Below the pieces are notes generated by a model. It worked only from the letters and a program-made list of their open reading frames with translations, searched no databases and was not told where the DNA came from. Positions 40,396-49,492 of a stretch of 64,000 bases of DNA are shown in pieces. Source of the DNA: Burkholderiaceae bacterium (lineage in GTDB: Bacteria; Pseudomonadota; Gammaproteobacteria; Burkholderiales; Burkholderiaceae_C); assembly GCA_023150375.1 (NCBI GenBank), contig JAKLLA010000001.1, positions 186,001 to 250,000 on the forward strand, in the 5' to 3' direction. The position numbers and the translations under genes were made by a program. Positions within the stretch are counted from its first letter, which is position 1. Every line of letters starts with the position of its first letter.

Positions 40396-40923
40396 ATGAA
40401 GTTCTGGAAGGTGACGGCCGCTCTGTCTGCCGCGGCCGCTGCGCTGCTGGCGGCGCCGGCGGCACAGGCCACCGAGGTGGGCGTGTCGGTGGAGATCAGC
40501 CAGCCGGGGGTGTACGGTCGCATCGACATCGGCCGCTACCCGCGCCCGGAGGTCGTGCGGCCCCGCCCGGTGATCGTGCATCCGGCGCCGCCGCACGGCC
40601 GGCCGCGGCCGGCGCCGCCGCCGGTCTACCTTTGGGTGCCGCCCGGCCACCGACGCCACTGGGCGCGCCACTGCGCGCGCTACCAGGCCTGCGACCGGCC
40701 GGTGTACTTCGTGCGCGACGACTGGTACGACCGTGACGGCCCCGGCCGCGACCGCGGCCCCCGGGCCGACGATCGACGCCACGACGATCGCAAGGCTTGG
40801 CGTGACGATCGCCGCGAGGATCGGCGCGACGACCGCCGGGAGGGCAGGCCGGACGGCGGGCGGGGCGACCGCAACGATCGCGACGACCGGCCCGGCCGGG
40901 GCCACGGCCGCCCCGGCGACTGA
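40396..40923 (+). CDS. Secreted protein with a long arginine/aspartate-rich tail
   Basis: A 175-residue exported protein of unknown function. A signal peptide (cleavage after AQA, about residue 25) precedes a short domain with VYGRIDIGRYP and VYLWVPPGHRRHWARHCARY. Two cysteines in HCARYQAC may pair. From about residue 110 to the end the chain is almost wholly D, R, G, E and P in repeating DDRR-type units, so it is likely disordered and could bind polyanions or metals. It starts 156 bases past dnaE. Homologues of this compositional type are common in Burkholderiales but are not characterised. Confidence 0.78.
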   Translation: MKFWKVTAALSAAAAALLAAPAAQATEVGVSVEISQPGVYGRIDIGRYPRPEVVRPRPVIVHPAPPHGRPRPAPPPVYLWVPPGHRRHWARHCARYQACDRPVYFVRDDWYDRDGPGRDRGPRADDRRHDDRKAWRDDRREDRRDDRREGRPDGGRGDRNDRDDRPGRGHGRPGD

Positions 40924-41020
40924 AAGGCCCGGCCGGCGTCCGGGGCGACCGGGCGGCCGAGGCCACGCAGGCAGGCGTGCGCCCCACGCCGATTCGCGGG
41001 CATGGCTAGACTTGCGCGCC

Positions 41021-42355
41021 ATGATCGAACCGGTTGCCGGGGTCGAGGCCGTCGCGCCCCGGCCCGCCTCCCCCCTCGTCGGCCTGCTGCTCACCGGCGG
41101 CGGTGCACGTGCGGCCTACCAGGCCGGCGTGCTGCAGGCGCTGCTGCGCATCGCCCGCGACAGCGGCGTGCCGGCCGACCGGCCCCTGCCCTTCCAGGTG
41201 CTGGCGGGCACCTCGGCCGGCGCGATCAATGCCGCCGGGCTGGCCTGCGGGGCCGACCGTTTCGACCACGCAGCGGCCTCGCTGGTCGAAGTCTGGGCGG
41301 GCTTCCACGTCGAGCAGGTCTACCGGGCCGACTCGCTGGCCGTGATCCGCAGCGGCGCGCCCTGGGTGACGATGATGTCCTTCGGCTGGGCGCTGGCGCG
41401 CTTTCGCCGCCTGCGCCCGCGCTCGCTGCTGGACAACAGCCCGCTCGAGGCGCTGCTGCACCGGCTGATGCGCTTCGACCGGCTGCCTGCGCTGATGGCC
41501 GCCGGGCATCTGCGCGCGCTGGCGGTGACCGCCTCGAGCTACACCACCGGCCAGCACGTGACCTTCTACGAGAGCACCGAGGCGCTGCAGCCCTGGTCGC
41601 GCTCGCAGCGCCTGGCGCTGCGCTGCTCGATCGGGGTGCGCCACCTGCTCGCCTCGGCGGCCATCCCCTTCGTCTTCCCGGCCATGCCGATCGACATGAG
41701 CGAGGGGCGCGAATGGTTCGGCGACGGCTCGATGCGCCAGGCCGCGCCGATCTCGCCGGCCATCCACCTCGGCGCCGAGCGGGTGCTGGTGATCGGCGCC
41801 GGGCGCATGCACGAGCCGCCCGGGCGTCATGTGATGGCCGAGGGCTACCCCAGCGTCGCCGAGATCGCCGGCCACGCGCTGTCGAACATCTTCCTGGACG
41901 CCCTGGCGGTGGACGTGGAGCGCCTCGAGCGCATCAACGCCACGCTGGCACTGCTGCCGCCCGAGGCCCGCGCCCGCACGCCGCTGCGCCCGGTGCAGGC
42001 ACTGGTGATCGCCCCCAGCCAGCGCCTGGACGACCTGGCGGCCGCCCACATCGACAGCCTGCCGCTGACCATCCGCACCCTGCTGCGCTCGGTGGGCGTG
42101 AGCGGCCACGGCGCCACCGGCGGGGCGGCGCTGGCCAGCTACCTGCTGTTCGAGCCGGGCTACACCCGCGCGCTGATCGCGCTGGGCGAGGCCGACACCC
42201 TGGCACGCCGGGAGGAGGTGCAGCGCTTCTTCGGCTGGCCGCCCGGAGCGGCGCAGCGCCTGCCGTGGCCGCGAAGCGCCGCACCGGACGAACGCACCGA
42301 CCTCACTGGGAGGCCGGACGCGCCGGCCTGGCCGCCTTCGATGCGGCCGGCCTGA
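41021..42355 (+). CDS. Patatin-like phospholipase
   Basis: A 444-residue serine hydrolase of the patatin family that cleaves acyl chains from phospholipids or other lipids. The oxyanion motif GGGARAAYQ (about 26-34) is followed by the nucleophile elbow GTSAG with S65, and the catalytic aspartate is in FGDGS (about 230). Length and the C-terminal segment are those of bacterial single-domain patatins with an extra C-terminal region (about 280-444). There is no signal peptide. Its 3' end overlaps the convergent comEA-like gene by 53 bases. Substrates are unknown. Confidence 0.93.
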   Translation: MIEPVAGVEAVAPRPASPLVGLLLTGGGARAAYQAGVLQALLRIARDSGVPADRPLPFQVLAGTSAGAINAAGLACGADRFDHAAASLVEVWAGFHVEQVYRADSLAVIRSGAPWVTMMSFGWALARFRRLRPRSLLDNSPLEALLHRLMRFDRLPALMAAGHLRALAVTASSYTTGQHVTFYESTEALQPWSRSQRLALRCSIGVRHLLASAAIPFVFPAMPIDMSEGREWFGDGSMRQAAPISPAIHLGAERVLVIGAGRMHEPPGRHVMAEGYPSVAEIAGHALSNIFLDALAVDVERLERINATLALLPPEARARTPLRPVQALVIAPSQRLDDLAAAHIDSLPLTIRTLLRSVGVSGHGATGGAALASYLLFEPGYTRALIALGEADTLARREEVQRFFGWPPGAAQRLPWPRSAAPDERTDLTGRPDAPAWPPSMRPA

Positions 42356-42644
42356 CCGGCTGCGCCGCCGCGCCTGCATAGCTGCCGCCGTTGACCGTCA
42401 GGCCCGCCTCGGACAGGCGCGCCGCATTGCCCGGGCCCAGGCCCTTGACGCGACCGATCAGGTCGTCCCAGTCCTTGAACGGCGCCTTCTTGCGCTCGTC
42501 GAGCAGCCGGGTGGACATGGCCGGACCGATGCCCTTGACCGACTCCAGCTCCGCCTGCGTGGCCCGGTTGACATCGGCCGCGGCCAGGGCCCACGCGGGG
42601 GCCAGGCTCAGCAGCAGCGCGCACAGCAGTTTCCTCGTCTTCAT
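42303..42644 (-). CDS. ComEA-like helix-hairpin-helix DNA-binding protein
   Basis: A 113-residue exported protein with a signal peptide (to about residue 22) and a helix-hairpin-helix pair: LESVKGIGPAMSTRLLD and LIGRVKGLGPGNAARLSE. It resembles the DNA-binding part of ComEA, the periplasmic receptor for DNA uptake, but has only this domain plus an alanine/proline-rich tail. Many betaproteobacteria carry such short copies and not all take part in transformation. No other competence gene is in the window. The end overlaps the patatin gene, which runs the other way. Confidence 0.85.
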   Translation of the reverse strand: MKTRKLLCALLLSLAPAWALAAADVNRATQAELESVKGIGPAMSTRLLDERKKAPFKDWDDLIGRVKGLGPGNAARLSEAGLTVNGGSYAGAAAQPVRPAASKAARPARPASQ

Positions 42645-42944
42645 GGTGACCCTTCCTTTTCACTCGGTCGAACAGCCGCAGGGCGGGTGGAGGACCGGAC
42701 GTGCACCTGGTCACGCCCACCCGAGCCGCCACGATAGAAAGGACCCGGCGCAGCGCGCATCGCCCCGAGGGGGGACACGAAGGGGGATGGACCTCCCCCC
42801 ACGCCCCCCCGGGCGCAGCGGCGCCGGGGCGCGGGTAGCGGACAATCCGGGCCCGAACCCAGCCCGCCGGCGCCCATGCCGCCGGCCCCTTCGCCGCTGC
42901 GCCATGTCCATGTCCTCCCTCCCGGGGCCCCGGCCCCTGCCCCG
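42645..42944. other. Divergent region between comEA-like gene and msbA-like gene
   Basis: 300 bases with promoters for both directions. A purine-rich stretch near 42775 is followed by a small GGGGGA/TCCCCC hairpin at 42782-42799 with a six-base loop. Nothing else stands out. The upstream part (42645-42750) shows the weaker GC expected of a promoter. Confidence 0.4.
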
Positions 42945-44687
42945 ATGACGGCGCCCGCACCGGATCGCCGCAGCACGCTGCGACGCCTGCAGGTCTATTT
43001 CTGGCCCCAGCGCGCCAGCCTGGCCGTGGCCTTCCTGGCCTTCATCCTCGGCTCGGCCACCGAGCCGCTGATCCCGAAGCTGCTGCAGGTCGCGCTGGAC
43101 GAGGGCTTCCTGAAGGAGCCCACCTTCCCGCTGTGGAGCGTGCCGGTGTCGCTGATCGCGCTGTTCGCGCTGCGCGGGCTGTTCAGCTTCGCGGGCGCCT
43201 ACATGCTCAACCGCGCCACCACGCGGGCCGTGCTGGCGCTGCGCGGCGACCTGTCGGGGGCCCTGCTGCGTGCCGACGCCAGCGTGTTCGGCCGCATGAC
43301 GCCGGCCGCGGCGGTGACGAAGGTGATCGGCGATCCGCAGTCCATCGCCAACCAGCTGGGCGGGGCGATGGTCACCCTGCTGCGCGACGGCACCACCGCG
43401 ATCGCCCTGCTGGTCTTCCTGGCCTGGCAGAACTGGCAGCTCACGCTGCTGTCGATGGTCACGGTGCCGCTGCTGATCGTCGGGGTGCGCAAGGTGCACG
43501 CCCGCGTCAAGCAGGTCAGCCGCGCGGCCTACCAGGCCCAGATCCGCCTGGCCAACGTGGTCGACGACCTGGCGCGGGCCTGGCGGGTGATCCGCACCTT
43601 CGACGCAGGCGCCTTCGAGCAGCGCCGCTTCGACCGCGAGGCGCAGGAGGTGCAGCGCATGACGATGAAGAGCGTGGCCGCCTCGGCGCTGATGACCCCG
43701 GTGTCGCAGCTGGCCGCCAGCGTCGGCGTGGCCGGCATCGTCACGCTGGCGCTGTACCAGGCGCAGACCGGCAACGGCACGGTGGGCAGCTTCGTGGCCT
43801 ACGTGGGCGCGCTGCTGCTGCTGGTGTCGCGCACCCGGCACCTGGCCGACGTGTCGCGGCCGATCCTGAACTCCCTGATCGTCGCCGAGGCCTGCTTCGA
43901 GCTGCTCGACGCCCCGCCCGAGGCCGACCACGGTCAGCGCCAGCTCGAACGCGCCCGCGGCGAGATCGTCTTCGACGCCGTGCGGGTGCAGTACCCCGAC
44001 GCGGAGCGCCCGGCGCTGGACGGTCTGGACCTGCGCATCGCGCCGGGCAGCACGGTGGCCCTGGTGGGCAGCTCCGGCGCGGGCAAGACCACCGTGGTCA
44101 ACGCCCTGCTGGGCTTCGCCGCCCCGAGCGGCGGGCGGCTGACGCTCGACGGCATCCCCCTCGAGGAACTGCGCAAGTCCGACCTGCGCCGGCAGTTCGC
44201 GGTGGTGTCGCAGGACATCGTGCTGTTCGACGCCTCGATCGCGGCCAACGTGGTCTACGCCCAGCCGCACGATGCGCAGCGCATCGAGACCTGCCTGCGC
44301 GCGGCCGCGCTGTGGACCCACGTGAGCAGCCTGCCCGAGGGCGTGGAGGCCACCATCGGCGTGAACGGCAGCAAGCTCTCCGGCGGACAGCGCCAGCGCC
44401 TGGCGATCGCCCGGGCGCTGTACAAGGACGCCCCGGTGTGGATCCTCGACGAGGCCACCTCGGCACTGGACACCGAGAGCGAACGCGCCATCCAGCAGGC
44501 CCTGGAGGAGTGGCACGGGCGCAAGACCATGATCGTGATCGCGCACCGCCTGAGCACGATCCGCAACGCCGACTGCATCTGCGTGCTCGAGGGCGGCCGG
44601 GTGGTGGAAGCCGGCCGGCACGGCGAACTGCTGGCCCGCGGCGGCCGCTACGCCGCGATGGTGCAGGCCCAGCACGCCGGCCACTAG
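42945..44687 (+). CDS. msbA: MsbA-like lipid/glycolipid ABC exporter
   Basis: A 580-residue half-transporter with an N-terminal six-helix domain and a C-terminal ATPase, the size and shape of MsbA, which flips lipid A-core across the inner membrane. Walker A is SSGAGKTT (about 378-385), the signature LSGGQRQRLAIARAL and Walker B WILDEATSALD. The coupling region and H-loop are normal. The ATG at 42945 lies just before the first helix; the frame stays open 23 codons upstream. It opens the plus-strand arm of the glycan island. It may flip a lipid-linked glycan made by the following glycosyltransferases; this is inference. Confidence 0.87.
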   Translation: MTAPAPDRRSTLRRLQVYFWPQRASLAVAFLAFILGSATEPLIPKLLQVALDEGFLKEPTFPLWSVPVSLIALFALRGLFSFAGAYMLNRATTRAVLALRGDLSGALLRADASVFGRMTPAAAVTKVIGDPQSIANQLGGAMVTLLRDGTTAIALLVFLAWQNWQLTLLSMVTVPLLIVGVRKVHARVKQVSRAAYQAQIRLANVVDDLARAWRVIRTFDAGAFEQRRFDREAQEVQRMTMKSVAASALMTPVSQLAASVGVAGIVTLALYQAQTGNGTVGSFVAYVGALLLLVSRTRHLADVSRPILNSLIVAEACFELLDAPPEADHGQRQLERARGEIVFDAVRVQYPDAERPALDGLDLRIAPGSTVALVGSSGAGKTTVVNALLGFAAPSGGRLTLDGIPLEELRKSDLRRQFAVVSQDIVLFDASIAANVVYAQPHDAQRIETCLRAAALWTHVSSLPEGVEATIGVNGSKLSGGQRQRLAIARALYKDAPVWILDEATSALDTESERAIQQALEEWHGRKTMIVIAHRLSTIRNADCICVLEGGRVVEAGRHGELLARGGRYAAMVQAQHAGH

Positions 44688-44735
44688 CGGGCGGCCCGCC
44701 CGCAGCCCCCTGTGTTAACCTGATCACGCCTGCCC

Positions 44736-45512
44736 ATGGATTCGCGCGTCAACGTCATCTGCATGAAGTGGGGCTCGATGTACGGGCCCGAGTACGTCAA
44801 CCACCTGTACCGCGGCGTGACCCGGCACCTGAGGCGGCCGCACCGCTTCGTCTGCTTCACCGACGACGCGCAGGGGCTGGAGGCCGGCATCGAGGTGCGT
44901 GCGCTGCCCGACCTGGGCCTGCCGGCCGGCCAGAAGGACCTGCGCTGGCGCAAGCTGGCGGTGTTCCGCGATCCGCTGGCCGACCTGCAGGGCACGGCGC
45001 TGTTCCTCGATCTCGACCTGGTCGTGGTCGACGACCTGGAACCCTTTTTCACCGCGCCGGGCCGCTTCCTGATCATCCGGGACGACGACCTGTTTCGCCG
45101 CAAGCCGCTGCGCCGGGTGAACCCCGAGCGCGACCGCTTCCTGCACAGCGTGGGCAACTCGTCGGTGTTCCGCTTCGAGATCGGCGCACACCGCTACATC
45201 CTCGACGCCTACGTGGCCGACCCGAAGGGCGCGGCCGAGCGCTACGAGATCTCGCAGCAGTTCCAGAGCGCCCAGCTGGCCGCCCACGGCGATCTGGCCT
45301 ACTGGCCGCGCGGCTGGTGCGTGAGCTTCAAGAACGACTGCGTGCCGCGCCACCTGAAGAGCTGGCTGCGCGACCCGGTGGTGCCCGCCGGCGCACGCAT
45401 CGTGGTGTTCGCCGGCACGCCCAAGATGTCGGATGTGCTGGCCGGCCAGGGCCACAAGTGGTACCGCCGCATCGGCAACATCGACTGGCTGCGTCAGGCC
45501 TGGGGTGGATGA
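44736..45512 (+). CDS. Glycosyltransferase-like protein, paralogue 1 of an unnamed family
   Basis: A 258-residue protein with a GT-A-like layout. CMKWGSMYGPEYVN opens the chain; then come FVCFTDDAQGL, FLDLDLVVVDDL (DxD-like metal site at about 91-93), NSSVFRF, YWPRGWCVSFK and PAGARIVVFAG. The family has no name known to me. Two further copies lie at 45517 and 50418 with the same motif order. The expected role is sugar transfer or capping of a surface glycan. Start ATG 44736 follows the msbA stop by 48 bases. The neighbouring paralogue starts five bases after this stop, pointing to tandem duplication. Confidence 0.72.
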   Translation: MDSRVNVICMKWGSMYGPEYVNHLYRGVTRHLRRPHRFVCFTDDAQGLEAGIEVRALPDLGLPAGQKDLRWRKLAVFRDPLADLQGTALFLDLDLVVVDDLEPFFTAPGRFLIIRDDDLFRRKPLRRVNPERDRFLHSVGNSSVFRFEIGAHRYILDAYVADPKGAAERYEISQQFQSAQLAAHGDLAYWPRGWCVSFKNDCVPRHLKSWLRDPVVPAGARIVVFAGTPKMSDVLAGQGHKWYRRIGNIDWLRQAWGG

Positions 45513-45516
45513 GCAC

Positions 45517-46329
45517 ATGAAGCAGGTCGTCTGCGTGAAGTGGGGCGAGGCCTACGGCCCCGAGTATGTGAATCGCCTGTACGGCATGGTCTCGCGCCAC
45601 CTCGCGCCGCCGTTCCGGCTGGTCTGCCTGACCGACGACGCCCGCGGCATCCGCCCGGAGGTGGAGTGTTTCCCCCTGCCCGAGCTGGGCGTGCCGCATC
45701 CGCAGCGCACCCGCGGCAAGTGGCGCAAGCAGGTGCTCTGGGGCCGCGAGGTGCCGGGGCTGCAGCCCGGCACGGCGCTGTTCATCGACCTCGACTCGGT
45801 CGTGGTCGGCCCGCTGGACGACTACTTCACCCTCGGCAACCCCGAGGATGTCTACGTGGCGCGCAACTGGGCGCGGCCGATGCAGCGCCTCGGCCAGACC
45901 TCGGTGTTCCGCTTTCCGGTGGGCGGCAACCCGCAGCTGCTGGACAACTTCCGCGCCGACCCGCAGGGCATCGCCGACAAGTACCAGTTCGAGCAGCACT
46001 ACGTGACCGCCTCGGTGAAGGGCGGCATCCATTTCTGGCCCGAGGCCTGGACACGGCACTTCCGCCTGCACTGCCTGGCGCCGGTGCCGCTGCGCTACTT
46101 CCTGCCGGCGAAGCTGCCGGCGGGCGCGCGCATCGTCACCTTCCCGGGCGGCCCGAACCCGGACGACATCGTGCTCGGACGCTGGAACCGCAAGGTCGCT
46201 CCCCACCCCACGCTCTGGCAGCACCTGCGCGCCACCTTCGTGGGTCCCCGCGTGGACGCCAGCCGCTGGCGCCACCTGCAGCGCTTCGTCCGGCCGGTGC
46301 CCTGGATCGAGGCGTCCTGGCGCGATTGA
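45517..46329 (+). CDS. Glycosyltransferase-like protein, paralogue 2 of an unnamed family
   Basis: A 270-residue copy of the family at 44736. It carries CVKWGEAYGPEYVNRLY, LVCLTDDARGI, FIDLDSVVVGPL (metal site), QTSVFRFP, FWPEAWTRHF and PAGARIVTFPG. The C-terminus is longer than in paralogue 1 and ends with a basic, tryptophan-containing region. The ATG at 45517 lies five bases past the previous stop (which ends within an ATGA-like GGATGAGC). The next gene begins 16 bases on. The three copies probably add sugars one after another, which is inferred from duplication plus operon context. Confidence 0.72.
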   Translation: MKQVVCVKWGEAYGPEYVNRLYGMVSRHLAPPFRLVCLTDDARGIRPEVECFPLPELGVPHPQRTRGKWRKQVLWGREVPGLQPGTALFIDLDSVVVGPLDDYFTLGNPEDVYVARNWARPMQRLGQTSVFRFPVGGNPQLLDNFRADPQGIADKYQFEQHYVTASVKGGIHFWPEAWTRHFRLHCLAPVPLRYFLPAKLPAGARIVTFPGGPNPDDIVLGRWNRKVAPHPTLWQHLRATFVGPRVDASRWRHLQRFVRPVPWIEASWRD

Positions 46330-46345
46330 GGCGCAGGCGTCCGCC

Positions 46346-47464
46346 ATGAGCGCCGACTCGATCCGGTTCTGGCCGCATTCGGCCAATCCCCGCACCTCGG
46401 CGGCCACGCGCATCCGCGCGCTGCAGGTGATCGAGGGCATGCGCGCCCTCGGGCGCGATGCGGCGATGTTCCAGCCGGGCGAGCGACCGTCGGTGCTGAT
46501 CCTGGCCAAGCGCTACGACGAGGCCAGCCTGGCGCAGGCGCTGGAGATGCGCCGCCAGGCCGGCACGCGGCTGTGGCTGGACCTGTGCGACAACCATTTC
46601 CACGCCGACCGCGATGCGCCGAAATGGCGCGAGCGGGCCGAGCGGCTGCGGCGCGCCTGCCGCGCGATGGACGGCGTGATCACGGCCTCCCCGACGCTGG
46701 CGGACATCGTGCGCGGCGAATGCGGCGACGCGCTGCGCATCTGCGTGGTGCCCGATCCGCTCGATCGGGAGGCGGCATCGCCCGCCGACCGGCGCCGCGG
46801 CGATGCCATCCACCCGCTGCGGGTGCGTGCCTTCCAGGCCTGGCACGCGGTCGCGCCGGGCCGGCGGCTGATCTGGTTCGGCAACCACGGCGCGGCCTAT
46901 GCCGGCGGCGGCATGGAGGACATCGGCCGGCTGCGCGAGGCGCTGGCCGCCCACCACCGGGCGGCGCCGCTGTCGATGCTGGTGGTCAGCAACCGCTGGC
47001 AGCGCTATCGCGAGCTGTCGCGCGCCTGGCCCTGGCCGTCGCTGTACCTGCCCTGGTCGGGCGCGAACTTCGCCCTGGCGCTGCGCCACAGCGACATCGC
47101 CGTGATCCCCGCACAGCGCAATCCCTTCACGCTGTGCAAGACGAACAACCGCCTGGCCACCGCCTTCATGCACGGTCTGGCCGTGGCCGCCGACGCCCTG
47201 CCGAGCTACGAGGAGTTCCGCGATGTCGCCGTGCTGGACGACTGGCAGGCCGGCCTGGGCGCGCTGATGGCTTCGCCCGAGGAGCGCGCGCGGCGCATCG
47301 CCCTGGCGCGCGAGCGGCTCGAGCAGCGCTACGGCCTGCCGGTGATCGTGCGCCGCTGGCTGGAAGTCCTCGACGCGCCTGAGCAGGCACAGCCCCGGGC
47401 CCCGAGCTCCGACCACGGGCCCGATGGCCGGATGCCCGCCGACCCGCTGAACCTGCCGTCATGA
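46346..47464 (+). CDS. Glycosyltransferase, GT-B like
   Basis: A 372-residue protein with features of GT-B (family 1/4-like) glycosyltransferases. The N-terminal domain has SAATRIRALQVIEGM and a LDLCDNHFHADRDA segment. The middle has VITASPTLADIV and CVVPDPLDR, typical of the donor-side switch region. The C-terminal domain has IWFGNHGAAYAGGG, WSGANFALAL, AVIPAQRNPFTLCKTNNRL, and PSYEEF, matching the nucleotide-sugar contact loop. The stop overlaps the next start (ATGA at 47461). Its sugar is unknown. Confidence 0.75.
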   Translation: MSADSIRFWPHSANPRTSAATRIRALQVIEGMRALGRDAAMFQPGERPSVLILAKRYDEASLAQALEMRRQAGTRLWLDLCDNHFHADRDAPKWRERAERLRRACRAMDGVITASPTLADIVRGECGDALRICVVPDPLDREAASPADRRRGDAIHPLRVRAFQAWHAVAPGRRLIWFGNHGAAYAGGGMEDIGRLREALAAHHRAAPLSMLVVSNRWQRYRELSRAWPWPSLYLPWSGANFALALRHSDIAVIPAQRNPFTLCKTNNRLATAFMHGLAVAADALPSYEEFRDVAVLDDWQAGLGALMASPEERARRIALARERLEQRYGLPVIVRRWLEVLDAPEQAQPRAPSSDHGPDGRMPADPLNLPS

Positions 47465-48378
47465 CCGGACCCGACCGCACCGACGCTCCCGGCCTCTGGG
47501 CGCGAGCTGCCCATACCCTCCACAAGCGCAGCCTGCGCGGCCTGAAGCGGCTGATCCGGCCGCTCTGGATGCGGCGGCTGGAGGCACGCAATCTCGATCC
47601 CGCCGCACCGCTGCTGGGCGACGGGCCGGTGGTCTCGCTGACCACCTACGAGCCGCGCTGGCCGGCGGTGCACTACACGCTCGAGAGCATCGCCGCCGGA
47701 CGGCTGCGGCCGTCCCGGCTGGTGCTCTGGGTCGCGCCGTCGGTGCAGCAGCAGCTCGGCCTGCCCGATGCCCTGCGGCGCCTCGTCGCACGCGGGCTGG
47801 AGATCCGCGAGTGCGAGGACCTCGGCCCGCACAAGAAGTACTTTCCGCTGGTCATGCAGGGGCCGCTGACCTGCGACATGGTCACCGCCGACGACGACGT
47901 GCTGTACGGCCGGAACTGGCTGTTCGAACTGGCCCAGGCGGCACGGGCCCGGCCGGACTGCGTGCATGCCCACCGGGCCCATGTGATGTCCTTCGACGCC
48001 GAGGGCCGCTTCCTGCCCTATGCGCGCTGGCCCGGCTGCCAGACCACGCGGCCGAGCGCCCTGCACTTCAGTACCGGGGTGGGCGGCGTGCTGTTTCCGC
48101 CGGCCATGCAGGCTGCGCTGCAGGCCGCCGGCGACGGCTTTCGCCAGTGTTGTCCGCGCGCCGACGACATCTGGCTGAACGCGGTGGCGGCGCGGGCGGG
48201 CTTCCAGGTGGCGCAGGTGCACCGCTTCAGCCCGCTGCTGTTCGAGGTACCGGGCACCCGGGCCCATGGGCTGGCACGCGAGAACGTGCAGAGCGGCGGC
48301 AACGACCGGCAGCTGCAGCAGACCTACGGCGACGTCGAGAGGGCCCGCCTATGGGCCCTGGCGCGCGGCGCCAGCTAG
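47461..48378 (+). CDS. Glycosyltransferase-like protein (GT-A type)
   Basis: A 305-residue protein with basic N-terminal residues, VVSLTTYEPRWPAVHYTLESI, LVLWVAPSVQQQL, GPHKKYFPLV, and the metal-site-like TADDDVLYG (about 140-148). Later SFDAEGRFLPYARWPGC and FSTGVGGVLFPP, with DDIWLNA near 237-243, fit glycosyltransferases of capsule and O-antigen loci. It is the last gene of the plus-strand arm. Its start overlaps the preceding stop as ATGA. Its end overlaps the end of the convergent polysialyltransferase-like gene by 30 bases. Confidence 0.75.
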   Translation: MTGPDRTDAPGLWARAAHTLHKRSLRGLKRLIRPLWMRRLEARNLDPAAPLLGDGPVVSLTTYEPRWPAVHYTLESIAAGRLRPSRLVLWVAPSVQQQLGLPDALRRLVARGLEIRECEDLGPHKKYFPLVMQGPLTCDMVTADDDVLYGRNWLFELAQAARARPDCVHAHRAHVMSFDAEGRFLPYARWPGCQTTRPSALHFSTGVGGVLFPPAMQAALQAAGDGFRQCCPRADDIWLNAVAARAGFQVAQVHRFSPLLFEVPGTRAHGLARENVQSGGNDRQLQQTYGDVERARLWALARGAS

Positions 48379-49488
48379 GTCGGCCTGCGCACGCCAGTCG
48401 GCGAGCTGCGCCGCGACGCCCGCCTCGTCGTCCGGCGCGACGATGTTCAGCGCGGCCATCAGCGAGCTGCGCCAGACATCGCCCGTCTGCGAGGCATGGG
48501 CGAGCGCGACGAAACGCGCGCGCGGCATCAGCAGCGCCGCGGTCAGCAGCGCCGTGCTGATGCCGGCGACGACCAGCAGCGGGCGGTCGCGCACCAGCAG
48601 GTAGAGCGACTCGGCCGGCAGTTGGCGCGGCAGCTCGCAGGCACCGCTGCGGCCCAGCCCGAGCGGATCGGGCTCGGCCTCGCGCGGGTGGTACTTGTAG
48701 CTGAGCCGCAGGCCCAGGCGCTGCGCCTCAGCCACGGTGGCCTGCACCCGCCGCAGGTAATCGGGATTGCGCCGGGCGTAGGACGAATGGCTGAGCGTGA
48801 GCAGCACCGCGCCCGCCGGCAGGCTGGCCGCCTCGAAACCGGCCTGGGCCGCGAAGCGGCGCGCCAGCGCGCGCAGCGGCGCCGCGTCGAGCCTGTGGCC
48901 GGGAAAGGCCCGCAGCGTGCGCGTGCGCAGCGCCTCTCGCACCTGCGCGGGCTGGAGGGCGACGAAGCACTGCACCAGAGGGTGCGTGCCCAGCACGCGC
49001 ACATCCTGCCAGCCGGCGCCGTAGCGCAGCCGCTGGCGCCAGCGGGTCAGCAGGCCCAGCCGCCGGTAGGTGCGGTCGGTGTAGGCCTGCGAGCCGTCCT
49101 CGATGCACTCGCGCCGGGCGGCCGGGAAGTATTTCGCCGCGGCGATCAGCAGGCACTGGCCGGCCTCCTCGCGGTCGTTGAAGATCGCCACGCTGGACGG
49201 TGCCGCCGCCTGCAGCAGGGCGGTCAGCTCGCGCTGCAGCGATCGCCAGGAGCGCCCGGTGGCCTGGCCCGCCGCCGAACGCGGCTCGACGAAGACCACC
49301 CGCTCGAAGGGGGACTCCGGCCAGGCCTGCAGGGTGCGCTCGAAGCCCTGCCGGTCGGCCACATCGGGCAGGAAGATCAGCCAGCTGCGCTGTCCGGCCG
49401 CCTCGAGGGCCTCCTGTGCCGCCGCAGCGGCCAGCACGAGCTGCAGGCTGCTGCGCGCCAGCAGCAGCAGGCGGCCGCTGCCGGCCAT
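48349..49488 (-). CDS. Polysialyltransferase-like glycosyltransferase
   Basis: A 379-residue protein (ATG 49488; ATG 49512 alternative) with a GT-B-like pattern: LIFLPDVADRQ, FNDREEAGQ, IEDGSQAYTDRTYR (with IEDGSQA typical of the group), SLSHSSYARRNPDYL, SYKYHPREAEPDPL and VVAGISTALLTAAL. These features recall alpha-2,8-polysialyltransferase-type enzymes of capsule loci, but the family match is from memory. It is last in the minus-strand arm and begins four bases past the stop of the previous gene, so the two are probably co-translated. The substrate could be a non-sialic acid sugar. Confidence 0.6.
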   Translation of the reverse strand: MAGSGRLLLLARSSLQLVLAAAAAQEALEAAGQRSWLIFLPDVADRQGFERTLQAWPESPFERVVFVEPRSAAGQATGRSWRSLQRELTALLQAAAPSSVAIFNDREEAGQCLLIAAAKYFPAARRECIEDGSQAYTDRTYRRLGLLTRWRQRLRYGAGWQDVRVLGTHPLVQCFVALQPAQVREALRTRTLRAFPGHRLDAAPLRALARRFAAQAGFEAASLPAGAVLLTLSHSSYARRNPDYLRRVQATVAEAQRLGLRLSYKYHPREAEPDPLGLGRSGACELPRQLPAESLYLLVRDRPLLVVAGISTALLTAALLMPRARFVALAHASQTGDVWRSSLMAALNIVAPDDEAGVAAQLADWRAQADLAGAARQGP

Positions 49489-49492
49489 CCCG

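Noticed and set aside
42303-42644. A competence (DNA-uptake) system
   Set aside because: Only a short ComEA-like protein is present. No comEC, pilus or dprA gene lies in the window, and such short proteins are common without transformation.
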